DNA of 64,000 bases, from NCBI GenBank assembly GCA_963824475.1, contig CAWGPR010000007.1:310001-374000 (forward strand). Direction: 5' to 3'. Below are positions 21,396 to 30,452 of this stretch, in pieces; position 1 is the first letter of the stretch, and every line of letters starts with the position of its first letter. A model generated the notes under the pieces. That model did not search any database. It was not told the DNA's origin and worked only from the letters and a program-made list of their open reading frames with translations. The position numbers and the translations under genes were made by a program. This DNA comes from Roseiarcus sp963824475. Lineage in GTDB: Bacteria; Pseudomonadota; Alphaproteobacteria; Rhizobiales; Beijerinckiaceae.

Positions 21396-23465
21396 CTAGG
21401 CTAGCCCGATCGCATGCCAGCTCGCCCCGGGATTGGCGCTGACGACGCCGCCGCCGATGATGCTGGTCCCGTTCATGTCCGAGATCGAGACTTGGCCGCT
21501 GCTCGTGTTTTGAAGAAGGATCTCGGAACCGCCGCCGCCGGTTCCTATGGCGTGCCAACTCGTCGAGGGACTAGAGCTCACCTGCCCGCCCCCGATTATG
21601 GAGGTCCCGTTCATCTCCCAGATCGCCACTTGCCCATCGGTGTTCTGCCACAGGATGTCGGAATCACCGTCGCCAAAAAAGTCACCCGTTCCGATCGCTT
21701 GCCAAGCCGGCCCGGGATTGGGGCTCACGGTCCCGCCGCCGATCACGGTGTTTCCGTTCATCTCCCAGATCGCCACTTGCCCATCGGTGTTCTGCCACAG
21801 GATGTCGGAATCACCGTCGCCAAAAAAGTCACCCGTTCCGATCGCTTGCCAAGCCGGCCCGGGATTGGGGCTCACGGTCCCGCCGCCGATCACGGTGTTT
21901 CCGTTCATTTCCCAGATCGCCACTTGCCCGTCGCTGTTCTGCCACAGGATGTCGGAGTGACCGTCGTCATTGAAGTCGCCCGTTCCGATCGCTTTCCAAC
22001 TCGGCCCCGGATCGAGGCTTACGGTCCCGCCGCCGATCACGGTGTTCCCGTTCATGTCCCAGATCGCGGCCTGACCGTCGCTGTTCTGCCACAGAACGTC
22101 GGAATCCCCGTTGTCATTGAAATCGCCCGTCCCCACGGCGCGCCAACTCGGCCCGGGATTGGGGCTGACCGCCCCCCCGCCGACCAAGGTGCTCCCGCTC
22201 ATGTCCCAGATCGAGGCCTGACCGTTTGCGTTCTGCCATAGGATGTCGGCGCTCACCGCCGGCGCCGGCGTAGCCACAAAGCCGCTGTTGGTGATCTCAA
22301 ACACCGTTCCGTTGTAGGCCGCGGTTGTGCCGAAGAGGTCGCCGCTGGCGTCAGCGATCAGGCTCGCTTCTGGACCCCCCCCGTCGGCGCCGTTGAAGCT
22401 AACCAGCGTGGTGGGAGCGCTGGCGTAGCCGGTTAGGGTCTTTTCAATCTCGAACACCGTACCGAAACCGCCCGCGCCACCGGATTCGGTCGTGCCGAAA
22501 AGATCGCCCGCGGCGTCGGCGATCAGACCGCCCATCGGAGAAGAGCCGTCCGGCCCGGAGAAGGTGGCTATGGTCGTGGCGGCGGAGGCATAGCCGGCGG
22601 CGGTCTTGGCGATCTCGAACACGCTGCCGGGGCCGGGCAAACCGTCGACCAAACCGCCGAACTCGGTTATGCCGAAGAGATCGCCGTTGGCGTCGGCGAT
22701 CAGGCTCCCCTCCGGTTCAGTAGGGAAGCCTAAGATGGCTAACATGTTGAAGCTGACCAAGATGGTCGGCGTGCTCGCGTAGCCGGCGGCGGTCTTGGCA
22801 ATCTCGAACACGGTGCCGGAGGGCAGTCCCTGGCCCGGCGAACCGCCGTCCGAGGTTGTGCCGAAGAGATCGCCGTTGGCGTCGGCGATCAGGCTCCCCT
22901 CCGGATACACCCCGTCGGCGAGGTTGAAGCTGACCAGCGTGGTGGGAGCGCTGGCGTAACCGGTCGGCGTCTTTGCAATCTCGAACACCGTGCCGTCGCC
23001 GTTCGCGCCACCAAATTCGGTCGTGCCGAAGAGATCGCCCTCGGCGTCGGCGATTAGGCTCCCCTGTGGCGTCAACCCGTCGGCGAGGTTGAAGCTGACC
23101 AGCGTGGTGGGAGCGCTGGCGTACCCGGTCGCTGTCTTGGCGATCTCGAACACGACGCCGTCATCGTTTGCCCCGCCGAGCTGAGTCGTTCCGAACAGGT
23201 CGCCGTTAGCGTCGGCGATCAATCCGGCGCCGGGCTCGTCGCCGTCGGCGCCGTCAAAGCTGACCAGCGTGGTGGGTGTGCTGGCGTAGCCGGCGGCCGT
23301 CTTGGCAATCTCGAACACTGTGCCTGCGCCGCCGTCGTTCGCTTCGCTGAGTGGCGCGGCTCCGAAAAGGTCGCCGCTGGAATCCGCGATCAGATCGCCT
23401 AGCGAACCCCCCGGTGCATTCACGGGGTAGGGGAAGTCGACCAGCGTCGTCAGGGTTGCAGTCAT
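21396..23465 (-). CDS. Tandem-repeat protein: TIGR03803-type repeats plus FG-GAP-like repeats
   Basis: A 689-residue protein made of two repeat classes. Residues from about 1 to 395 contain seven or so units of about 55 residues with GSLIADANGDLFGTT, GGTVFEIAKT-like and TTLVSFNLADG cores, the TIGR03803 choice of repeat seen in extracellular proteins. From about 405 to the end lie seven 49-residue units around SDILWQNTDGQVAIWEMNG, VIGGGTVSPNPGP and AIGTGDF, an FG-GAP/VCBS-like pattern with Asp-rich calcium loops (FFGDGDSD). Both fit beta-propeller folding. No signal peptide or membrane anchor is visible at the chosen ATG (GGAGGG upstream), so any export would be non-classical or type I. Two FG-GAP units are identical over a 147-base period. 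Confidence 0.75.
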   Translation of the reverse strand: MTATLTTLVDFPYPVNAPGGSLGDLIADSSGDLFGAAPLSEANDGGAGTVFEIAKTAAGYASTPTTLVSFDGADGDEPGAGLIADANGDLFGTTQLGGANDDGVVFEIAKTATGYASAPTTLVSFNLADGLTPQGSLIADAEGDLFGTTEFGGANGDGTVFEIAKTPTGYASAPTTLVSFNLADGVYPEGSLIADANGDLFGTTSDGGSPGQGLPSGTVFEIAKTAAGYASTPTILVSFNMLAILGFPTEPEGSLIADANGDLFGITEFGGLVDGLPGPGSVFEIAKTAAGYASAATTIATFSGPDGSSPMGGLIADAAGDLFGTTESGGAGGFGTVFEIEKTLTGYASAPTTLVSFNGADGGGPEASLIADASGDLFGTTAAYNGTVFEITNSGFVATPAPAVSADILWQNANGQASIWDMSGSTLVGGGAVSPNPGPSWRAVGTGDFNDNGDSDVLWQNSDGQAAIWDMNGNTVIGGGTVSLDPGPSWKAIGTGDFNDDGHSDILWQNSDGQVAIWEMNGNTVIGGGTVSPNPGPAWQAIGTGDFFGDGDSDILWQNTDGQVAIWEMNGNTVIGGGTVSPNPGPAWQAIGTGDFFGDGDSDILWQNTDGQVAIWEMNGTSIIGGGQVSSSPSTSWHAIGTGGGGSEILLQNTSSGQVSISDMNGTSIIGGGVVSANPGASWHAIGLA
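21406..22250 (-). repeat. 147-bp tandem repeats encoding 49-residue FG-GAP-like units
   Basis: The 3' half of the repeat protein gene is a 147-base-period array. The two units starting at about 21611 and 21758 match base for base over the stretch compared, and a third (about 21905) differs at a few positions. Outer units are more diverged. This pattern points to recent unequal exchange or gene conversion in the centre of the array, and the unit number may vary between strains. Confidence 0.75.
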
Positions 23466-23894
23466 GGGCCGATCCCTCCCTCGGATTCCCAAGATAGGTT
23501 TCATTTGCAACGATCGTGCACGAGTTTATCGCTGCGACCTTGGAGTAAAGCAACCCTTTGGGTTCTATTCTCCAGCGAAATATGGAAATCAGGCCATCTT
23601 GCCCCGTCTCGATGGAAGCGCGCGCGCCCCGCGTCAGCCGCCTCACTCCATCTCGTCGCGCGCAGGTGGACGATCGCGAGCCGGAAGAGCGCGAGCGCCA
23701 GCGCTCCATGGCGTCTGAACTCGGCGGGATCCGAAGGCGGCTGGCCACAAAATCTGCGGTGCAGTTTCTTGAGAAAATCAGAAAACAGTTACTATATCTT
23801 AAAGCAACACCGAACCAGCTCGGGCGCCAACGCTTGGGGCGGAGGAAGGACACCGAAATACGCTGGGACATCGTGGGCAATGGCCGCTATTTGC
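23466..23894. other. Upstream flank of the group II intron cluster
   Basis: No gene is recognised. The left side holds the promoter of the repeat protein (its GGAGGG ribosome site is at about 23475). Open frames over the rest have no domain and an AT-richer patch lies at 23780-23810. The last bases before 23895 (GGCCGCTATTTGC) are the presumed 5' exon recognised by intron A. Confidence 0.4.
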
Positions 23895-25977
23895 GTGCGC
23901 CGTGAGAAGGCGGCGCTTTCCAGTGGGTGCAAGTCCCACCCGGCGAACGCTCCAGCCGGAAGCAACCGGAGCAGTCATGGAGGTGACGAAATGGCTGAAG
24001 CCTTCGGTGTAGCTGGTCACATATAGGTGACGGCGCGAGTGTGCGGGCCGCAATGCGAGTGAGTGCGCCGGGAGACCGGCAAGGAGTATGTGGTGAAAGT
24101 CCACTGCGATGAAGGAGTAGCGACCCACATCGGCCCCGAGCCGTGCGCAGACGTCCGCGAGGACGTCGGCGAAGCGTCGGCAGGGGAGCATATAGGCCAG
24201 CCATCGAGCCGCGAAACCGTTGTCATCCCGGGCGCCGACGCCGTTTACTCATCGGAAGGCAATACGGTCGGGCGCGCTAACGCGAGCGCCCGACCGACCC
24301 GGCGTGGTCTTAGACCCTGGCATGTATGGACGCTCCTTGCGCGGGAACCGGGAGATCTCTGGATCGGCCATGAGCCCTGTTGGTCACATGGTCCGCGGCG
24401 GGAAGGTGAGGAGCCGTAGCCGCCGATGCACGATCCAGAGAAGTCAGAACTCCGGCATAGTAGCAACGAAGCCGACGAACGAAGCCGGGCGACTGGCTCA
24501 GGAGCCGGCGGAGCCAAGACCGGGGACCAAGGGGAACGCGGACCAGCAAAGCACGCACCGGACCCAGAGCCGGGGGCGCGTGACCCAGGCGCTGGACCGC
24601 GTACGAGAAGCCGCAAGGCGGAGGAAGAAGGGACAGTTCACCGCGCTCCTCCACCACATCAACCCCGACACGCTCCGGACTGCGTTCTACGCGCTTAAGC
24701 GCAAAGCCGCCCCCGGCGTGGATGGCGTGACGTGGCACGACTACGAGGCGGACCTCGAACCGAGGGTTGAGGCTCTTGCAGAGCGGGTCCACCGGGGAGC
24801 TTACCGACCGCAACCGTCGCGCCGGACGTACATACCGAAGGCCGACGGGAAGCAGCGGCCGCTCGCGATCGCCGCCCTGGAAGACAAGATCGTCCAGGGC
24901 GCAACCGTCATGGCGCTCAATGCTGTCTACGAAAGCGACTTCTGCGGCTTCTCGTACGGGTTCCGACCCGGGCGAGGGCCACACGATGCGCTGGACGCGC
25001 TATCGACGGCGATCAAGATACGGAAGGTGAACTGGATACTTGACGCCGACATCCAAAATTTCTTTGGGGCGGTCAGCCAAAGCTGGCTGGTTCGCTTCCT
25101 GGGACACAGGGTCGGCGACAAGCGCATCATCCGCCTGATCCAGAAGTGGCTCAAGGCGGGCATCCTCGAAGATGGGATCGTAACGGTCGATGACAGGGGA
25201 ACAGGACAAGGTTCGGTGATTTCGCCGCTCCTCGCCAACATCTACCTGCATTACTGTTTCGATCTTTGGGCTGAGCGCTGGAGACGGCGGGAGGCTCAAG
25301 GCGACATGATCGTCGTTCGTTACGCGGACGATCTGGTCGTCGGCTTCGAGCGTGAAGGCGACGCACGCCGTTTCCTTGACGCGATGCGCGAAAGGCTCGG
25401 GGAATTTGCGCTGACGCTCCACCCGGACAAGACCCGCCTGATTGAGTTCGGCCGCTTTGCGGCGGTCGACCGCAAGCGACGCGGGCTCGGCAAACCGGAG
25501 ACCTTTGCGTTCTTGGGCTTCAACTTCATTTGCGGCAAATCCCGCCAGGGATCCTTCCAACTCCACCGGAAGACCCGACGCGACCGCATGCGTGCGAAGC
25601 TGAAGGACATCAAGGCGGAGCTACGGCGTCGAATGCATCAACCCATCCCTAGCCAGGGCCGGTGGTTGAAGCAGGTCGTCACAGGGCACTTTGCTTATTA
25701 CGCAGTCCCGACCAACAGCAGGGCGCTCTCCGCGTTCCGGCACTACGTGACCGACCTCTGGCGACGAGCGCTTCGGCGACGCAGCCAGAAAGACGGCCTC
25801 ACATGGGAGCGTATGACGAAGCTCGCCGATGACTGGCTCCCCCAGCCGCATATCCTTCATCCTTGGCCCGACGTGCGCTTTGACGTCAAACACCCGAGGT
25901 AGGAGCCGGATGCCCGAATTGGGCCCGTCCGGATCTGTGCGGGGGGCGCTCAGCAATGAGCGTCCCTACCGCGATAC
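23895..25977 (+). mobile_element. Group II intron A with its reverse transcriptase
   Basis: The intron begins GTGCGCCGTGAGAAGG at 23895, fitting the GUGYG 5' consensus, and runs through a structured non-coding head (domains I-III) to the maturase gene. After the maturase stop comes a clear domain V at 25903-25935: GAGCCGGATG, a short stem-loop, then CCGTCCGGATC. A domain VI hairpin follows (GGGCGCTCA, loop, TGAGCGTCCC, with a candidate branch A on the 3' side). The 3' end is placed near 25975-25977 from the usual AY ending and is uncertain by a few bases. The intron lies outside any recognised gene. Confidence 0.75.
24370..25902 (+). CDS. ltrA: Group II intron reverse transcriptase/maturase (intron A)
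   Basis: A 510-residue LtrA-type protein. Order of motifs: RKAAPGVDGVTW (RT1), RRTYIPKADGKQRPLAIAAL (RT2), GFSYGFRPGRG (RT2a/3), DADIQNFFGAV (RT3), GTGQGSVISPLLANIYL (RT4), the catalytic VRYADDLVVGF (RT5), FLGFNF (RT7) and a thumb/X domain ending in HFAYYAVPTN. No HNH endonuclease domain is seen after the X domain, so mobility would use nicked or replicating targets. The start is uncertain: the ATG at 24370 is used here, but the frame is open to 24220. It is intact and could be active. Confidence 0.85.
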   Translation: MSPVGHMVRGGKVRSRSRRCTIQRSQNSGIVATKPTNEAGRLAQEPAEPRPGTKGNADQQSTHRTQSRGRVTQALDRVREAARRRKKGQFTALLHHINPDTLRTAFYALKRKAAPGVDGVTWHDYEADLEPRVEALAERVHRGAYRPQPSRRTYIPKADGKQRPLAIAALEDKIVQGATVMALNAVYESDFCGFSYGFRPGRGPHDALDALSTAIKIRKVNWILDADIQNFFGAVSQSWLVRFLGHRVGDKRIIRLIQKWLKAGILEDGIVTVDDRGTGQGSVISPLLANIYLHYCFDLWAERWRRREAQGDMIVVRYADDLVVGFEREGDARRFLDAMRERLGEFALTLHPDKTRLIEFGRFAAVDRKRRGLGKPETFAFLGFNFICGKSRQGSFQLHRKTRRDRMRAKLKDIKAELRRRMHQPIPSQGRWLKQVVTGHFAYYAVPTNSRALSAFRHYVTDLWRRALRRRSQKDGLTWERMTKLADDWLPQPHILHPWPDVRFDVKHPR

Positions 25978-26003
25978 GCCGAGCAAGCCTCGAAAAGGAC
26001 GAT

Positions 26004-27700
26004 GTGCAGGCCGACCCGACTGCAATTTCGGGGAAGGCTGATACGGCTGGGTGAGACGAGCGAAGACGACGCCCAGTTCGCTGCACCGGGGTACTGGCGG
26101 CAGCACGTACACAAGGAAAGCGCGCGCAACACGGGAAGCCCCAAAGCGCGGTCAGGGATGACCAACCAGACGCCCGCGAGGGAGAGGCTGGGCGCTGTGG
26201 GGTGGCGGAGAGGTTCGCAGTACCGCTGAAGCCGGGTAACGCCGGGGGAGGGAAGGGGCCTCAGTTCAAGACAGACGCAAGACGTAGTGAGGGACCTGGA
26301 GATTGGGCGACCTATCAACTCCGGACAGCGTTCAGAAACTGCAGACGGCGTTGCACGCGAAAGCGAAGGCAGAACCCGGCTATCGCTTCTATGCCCTCTA
26401 CGACAAGATCAGCCGCGAGGACATTCTGGCGCATGCCTATGCCCAGTGCCGCTCCAACAAGGGCGCGCCGGGCGTGGACCGTCAGGACTTCGAGGCCGTC
26501 GAGGCGTATGGGGTCGAGCGATGGCTGGGCGAACTGGCGCTCGCGCTCAGGCAGGAGACTTACCGACCGGATCCAATCAGACGCGTGTACATACCGAAGG
26601 CCAACGGCAAACTCAGGCCGCTGGGCATCTCAACCTTGCGGGATCGGGTCTGCATGACAGTAGCGATGCTGGTGCTGGAGCCGATCTTCGAAGCCGACCT
26701 CCCATCGGAACTCTACGGCTACCGTCCCGGGCGAAACGCCCAACAGGCGGTGATCGAGGTGGAAGAGCTGCTGTTTCGCGGCCATCCGGAAGTTGTGGAC
26801 GCCGACCTCGCGGACTACTTCGGGAGCATTCCCCATGCCGAGCTTTTGAAGTCGGTATCGCGCCGGATCGTTGATCGGCGCGTGCTGCATCTGATCAGGA
26901 TGTGGCTGGACTGCCCGGTGGAAGAAACCGACAATCGCGGTCGGAAGACACGCACGACCGAGGCGCGGGACAGGCGGCGCGGCATCCCGCAGGGCTCACC
27001 CATCTCACCGCTGCTGGCTAATATTTACATGCGCCGGTTCGTGCTGGGATGGAAGATGTTCGGGCTCGAGCGAACCCTCGGCACGCGGCTCGTGACCTAC
27101 GCCGACGACCTCGTGATCCTGTGCAGAAGGGGCAAAGGCGAAGAAGCCTTGGAACGACTGCGGGAGATCATGGGCAAGCTGAGGCTGACGGTGAACGAGG
27201 AAAAGACGCGCGTCTGCAAAGTGCCGGAGAGTGAGTTCGACTTTCTGGGGTACACGTTCGGGCGGATGTATTCGGCGAGGACCGGCCAAGCCCGTATCGG
27301 CTACCGGCCATCAAAGAAGAGCATTCAGCGCGCGGTCGAGAAAATCCACGCGCTGACCGAGCGATCGTGCACATGGCAAGAGACCACGACGCTGGTGGGC
27401 AAAGTGAACCGCATGCTGCGCGGATGGGCGAACTACTTTTCGGTAGGCGCTTTCAGCAAGGCGTATCGGGCGCTTGACGCCTACGCGGCGGCGCGGGTGC
27501 GCCGGTGGTTGCGCCTCAAGCACAAAGTCAGGCGGGGCGGGAGCTATCCACTCTCGCACCTCTACGGGCACTTCGGGCTCGTACGCCTGAGTCGGCTTGG
27601 GCACGACGTGCCGTGGACGAAGGCGTGAGGTCTTGTCCGAGAGCCGGATGCAGGAAACCTGCCTGTCCGGTTGTGTGTCCAGCGAAGGCTGGCATGTTCA
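26004..27700 (+). mobile_element. Group II intron B with its reverse transcriptase
   Basis: A second intron follows intron A after about 26 bases. The proposed 5' end is GTGCAGGCC at 26004 (only a partial match to GUGYG). A domain V is clear at 27641-27673: GAGCCGGATG, CAGG-AAA-CCTG stem-loop, CCTGTCCGGTT. A domain VI-like hairpin (GTCCAGC, GAAG, GCTGGC) follows, so the 3' end falls near 27690-27700. The segment just before the maturase gene (GGTTCGCAGTA, then GGGTAACGCC) has a close counterpart in intron C, which shows B and C are related and A is more distant. Both boundaries are approximate. Confidence 0.65.
26303..27628 (+). CDS. ltrA: Group II intron reverse transcriptase/maturase (intron B)
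   Basis: A 441-residue LtrA-type protein. It shows NKGAPGVDRQDF (RT1), RRVYIPKANGKLRPLGI (RT2), ELYGYRPGRNA, DADLADYFGSIPH (RT3), RRGIPQGSPISPLLANIYM (RT4), the catalytic VTYADDLVILC (RT5), FDFLGYTFGRM (RT7) and the maturase X-domain signature MLRGWANYFSVG. There is no HNH endonuclease. The first available start is TTG at 26303, with GGAG only three bases upstream, so the true start is unsure. No ATG occurs early in the frame. Confidence 0.86.
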   Translation: MGDLSTPDSVQKLQTALHAKAKAEPGYRFYALYDKISREDILAHAYAQCRSNKGAPGVDRQDFEAVEAYGVERWLGELALALRQETYRPDPIRRVYIPKANGKLRPLGISTLRDRVCMTVAMLVLEPIFEADLPSELYGYRPGRNAQQAVIEVEELLFRGHPEVVDADLADYFGSIPHAELLKSVSRRIVDRRVLHLIRMWLDCPVEETDNRGRKTRTTEARDRRRGIPQGSPISPLLANIYMRRFVLGWKMFGLERTLGTRLVTYADDLVILCRRGKGEEALERLREIMGKLRLTVNEEKTRVCKVPESEFDFLGYTFGRMYSARTGQARIGYRPSKKSIQRAVEKIHALTERSCTWQETTTLVGKVNRMLRGWANYFSVGAFSKAYRALDAYAAARVRRWLRLKHKVRRGGSYPLSHLYGHFGLVRLSRLGHDVPWTKA

Positions 27701-29600
27701 GCAGGAGAAAGGCCTGCCGGGGCAAGAGTCAGAAGCCCCGTAGTTTGGATAGCAGGGTGGCGGGAAACCAAAACTCTGAAGCCTATCGACAACGTCTCCC
27801 TCGGGGAGACGACGAGCCGCCGGGCCGTAATGAAAGTAAACGCGAATGTGGCCTCGAAAATGCGTAGCCCCGAAGGCCGAGCCCGCAACTGGAGGGCGAA
27901 GGCAGCATGGGGAGCCGAAATCTGACCGAAGCGGCTCCTTCACTTCGGCGGGGTGGAAGCGACAGCACGGTGGCAAGGACATGCCGAGCAACTGGAGAAG
28001 CCCTCCTCGTCCCGGCGCGAAATCGCCGGAGCAGGGTCGATCGTATAACCGGCTCAACCGGGAAGTCGATCGAAGGCGAGAGGGTGACGGATGGGTTCGC
28101 AGTAGCGGTGAGGCGGGGTAACGCCCGTGGAGCGAAGGAGCCCTGCTGTTTGTAAAGTCTCCGATCACAAGGAAGGCAAGGACGAGATGACAAAGGCGTC
28201 CATCGATTTGCAGGACCTGAGGCGGAGAATATACGTCAAGGCGAAGGCTGAGACGTCCTGGAAGTTCTGGGGATTGTACGTCCATGTCTGCAAGCTGGAA
28301 ACGCTACGCGAGGCGTATGCGCTGGCCAAAAGGAACGATGGGGCTCCGGGAAGTGACGGGGTGACCTTCGAGGCTATCGAAGCGCAGGGCGTAGAGGCTT
28401 TCCTTGAGCAGATCGCGGACGAACTGGTCGGGCGCTCCTATGCGCCGTTGCCGGCCCGGAGGCAGGAAATCCCGAAGGATGGCGGCAAGGTCCGCGTCCT
28501 TTCTATTCCTGCGATCCGCGACCGCGTGGCGCAGGGTGCGCTCAAGCTCATATTGGAACCGATCTTCGAGGCGGACTTCCAATCGGGGTCGTTCGGATAC
28601 CGACCGCAACGGACAGCTCATGAAGCGGTGGACCGCGTGGCGCGAGCGATCGTTCAGCACAAGACGCGCGTCATCGACATCGACTTGCGCAGCTATTTCG
28701 ACAATGTCCGGCATGATCGGCTGTTGGCGAAAGTAGCCCAGCGCGTGGACGATGCCGACGTCATGCATCTGCTGAAGATCATGCTCAAAGCCAGCGGGAA
28801 ACAAGGCGTTCCGCAGGGTGGGGTGATCTCGCCGCTGCTCAGCAACATCTACCTCACCGAGGTTGACAGGATGCTGGAGCGGGCGAGGGAGGCCACGCGC
28901 TACGGCAAGTACACCTCCGTCGAATACGCGAGATTCGCTGACGACCTGGTGATCTTGATCAACGCCCACCAGCGACATGACTGGCTGATGGCGGCGGTGG
29001 AGAAACGGCTGCGCGAGGAACTGGCCGAGCTGCAGGTCGAAATCAACGAAGAAAAGAGTCGAATCGTGGACCTCCGCCGAGGCGAGAGCTTCGGCTTTCT
29101 GGGGTTCGACTTCCGCCGAGTGCGTAGTCTGCGGGGCGTATGGCGCGCCCACTACACGCCCAAGCTCAAAAAGCGGACGGCGCTGCTACGCAAGCTCAAG
29201 GATGTGTTCCGCCGCCACCAATCGCAACCGGTTGATCGGGTCGTGAAGTTGATCAACCCGGTGCTGCGCGGTTGGGTGAACTACTTTGCGGTGGGACACG
29301 CCAGCGAGTGCTTCGGCTTCGTGAAAGACTGGGTGGAGAAGAAGATCCGGCGCCATATGCTGCGAGCCCGGAACCGACAGGGCTTCGGCTGGGCGCGGTG
29401 GAGTAGGGGATGGCTGTATCAGACTCTGAAGCTGTTCGATGGCTACCGAGTGGTTCGACCAGCGCCGAAAGCCGCTCCGGCAGGATAGGCCCCATAATCC
29501 TTGAGGCGAAGCAAACAGGAGAGCGCAGTGCGGGAAATCCGCATGCTGCGTTCGACGAGGCGGGGGCTGGAAACGTGGCACGGCCGAGATGGTGTGACAC
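27700..29600 (+). mobile_element. Group II intron C with its reverse transcriptase
   Basis: A third intron directly follows intron B. The maturase gene is followed by a textbook domain V at 29521-29553 (GAGCGCAGTGCGGGAAATCC, then GCATGCTGCGTTC), closer to the general consensus than those of A and B. The head contains GGTTCGCAGTA and GGGTAACGCC blocks like those of intron B. I could not fix the 5' end (somewhere between 27690 and 27870) or the 3' end (about 29600), so the coordinates are rounded. If the 5' end lies inside B's domain VI, B and C could form a nested twintron. Confidence 0.6.
28187..29488 (+). CDS. ltrA: Group II intron reverse transcriptase/maturase (intron C)
   Basis: A 433-residue LtrA-type protein starting at ATG 28187 with AAGGA upstream. 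Motifs in order: NDGAPGSDGVTFEAIE (RT1), ARRQEIPKDGGKVRVLSIP (RT2), GSFGYRPQRTAHEAV, DIDLRSYFDNVRHD (RT3), KQGVPQGGVISPLLSNIYL (RT4), YARFADDLVILI (RT5, FADD in place of YADD), FGFLGFDFRRV (RT7), and the X-domain motif VLRGWVNYFAVG. No HNH endonuclease is present. YADD-to-FADD is a known functional variant in intron reverse transcriptases. Confidence 0.88.
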   Translation: MTKASIDLQDLRRRIYVKAKAETSWKFWGLYVHVCKLETLREAYALAKRNDGAPGSDGVTFEAIEAQGVEAFLEQIADELVGRSYAPLPARRQEIPKDGGKVRVLSIPAIRDRVAQGALKLILEPIFEADFQSGSFGYRPQRTAHEAVDRVARAIVQHKTRVIDIDLRSYFDNVRHDRLLAKVAQRVDDADVMHLLKIMLKASGKQGVPQGGVISPLLSNIYLTEVDRMLERAREATRYGKYTSVEYARFADDLVILINAHQRHDWLMAAVEKRLREELAELQVEINEEKSRIVDLRRGESFGFLGFDFRRVRSLRGVWRAHYTPKLKKRTALLRKLKDVFRRHQSQPVDRVVKLINPVLRGWVNYFAVGHASECFGFVKDWVEKKIRRHMLRARNRQGFGWARWSRGWLYQTLKLFDGYRVVRPAPKAAPAG

Positions 29601-29920
29601 TCGCAGACGAAAGAGCGAGCCAACAGGGAATACAAACTTCGGCCTAAACCGGCGCGTCAGTCCTCGACCCTACCGATGAGAGGGGTGTGGAAACGGAGCC
29701 ACGGCTGAGCCACTAAGGCACCGCCAGACGAAAGGGGCGGCAAACCGATCTGCTCAACCTAACGCCACCGCGCCACACTCCTACTCTACGCATACGGGTC
29801 GTGCCCCGCGTCGCTTTCGCACGGCAAGCGCTCACCAACGCAAGCACGCGATTGAGTTTTGACCATAGAGCCGCTTCGGCCGGATCGGTGCTCCGCGAAA
29901 TCGGAAAAATGAACAAAACC

Positions 29921-30110
29921 TTGACAATCACAGAAATACAGGCTACGATTGCAAAACGATCGTCGAAGCCGAATCCCTTAGCGCGCCCGCTCCCATAGCC
30001 CGTCGAGAGACGGGCGTTCTTCCGAAAGCGCTTTGGGTGGGGGGTCGCGCGGACCGAGGAGATTGTCGAAGGGGCGCTCCGCGATCCGCTGGACTTAGCT
30101 TTTCTGGGTC
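29921..30110 (+). ncRNA. Candidate small RNA with promoter
   Basis: TTGACA at 29921-29926 and TACGAT at 29944-29949 are separated by exactly 17 bases, a good sigma-70 pattern. Transcription would begin near 29956. Downstream, CCCGTC and GACGGG (29999-30014) close a GAGA tetraloop, a stable GNRA hairpin, and GC-rich paired segments continue to a short T-run at about 30106. No ORF with a ribosome site follows. The existence of an RNA is inferred from this layout; I recognise no family. Confidence 0.35.
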
Positions 30111-30230
30111 GGGAGAGTGTATGCGGAGAGAGCGCGAAACAAAATGCCGGTTAAGTGCTTGAAAACAAACAATCTGGCGAAATCGCCTGATTTCGTACCC
30201 CAATGATCTCAATGACTTACGACCAGCGTC

Positions 30231-30262
30231 GCGAAACATTTCGTTTCGTTTGGCGAAACATT
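30231..30262. repeat. Two direct GCGAAACATT repeats
   Basis: GCGAAACATT occurs at 30231-30240 and 30253-30262, start to start 22 bases, about two helical turns, separated by TCGTTTCGTTTG. The spacing would place two bound proteins on one DNA face, as for an operator. No gene starts next to it, so the role is unknown. Confidence 0.35.
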
Positions 30263-30452
30263 CCTTTCGCTTTCGCTGTTTTCGGGCCTTGTCCGCGCCC
30301 GAAACGCAACGGCCGCCGCCCTCCGTCCTGACGCCTCAGGCGCCGCCAAGCAGCCTCAAGGGGACGCCCGGAAGGAACGACCGCAAAAGTTGCGCGAAGG
30401 AGGTGTTAAGCCGCTGAAATAATTCGCGCGCGCAAACTTGTGCGCCGGCCCG

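Larger units (their letters stand above)
29601..30452. other. Non-coding stretch between intron C and the GGDEF/EAL gene
   Basis: About 850 bases with no recognised protein gene. It contains a strong-looking promoter with a structured downstream RNA (29921-30110, listed separately) and two direct GCGAAACATT repeats (30231-30262). From 29640 to 29800 the sequence resembles structured intron-type RNA (short GC stems with GAAA turns), perhaps leftover intron sequence. The right end is the 3' flank of the gene on the minus strand. Confidence 0.4.

Noticed and set aside
21600..21960. CRISPR array
   Set aside because: The repeats have a 147-base period, are in frame and encode 49-residue FG-GAP-like units; there are no spacers or cas genes.
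23254..23880. 208-codon minus-strand frame over the intron flank
   Set aside because: It overlaps the repeat protein's 5' end out of frame and is Ser/Arg-rich with no conserved motif.
27505..27867. Small frames in the junction of introns B and C
   Set aside because: They cover domain V/VI RNA and have no ribosome site or domain.
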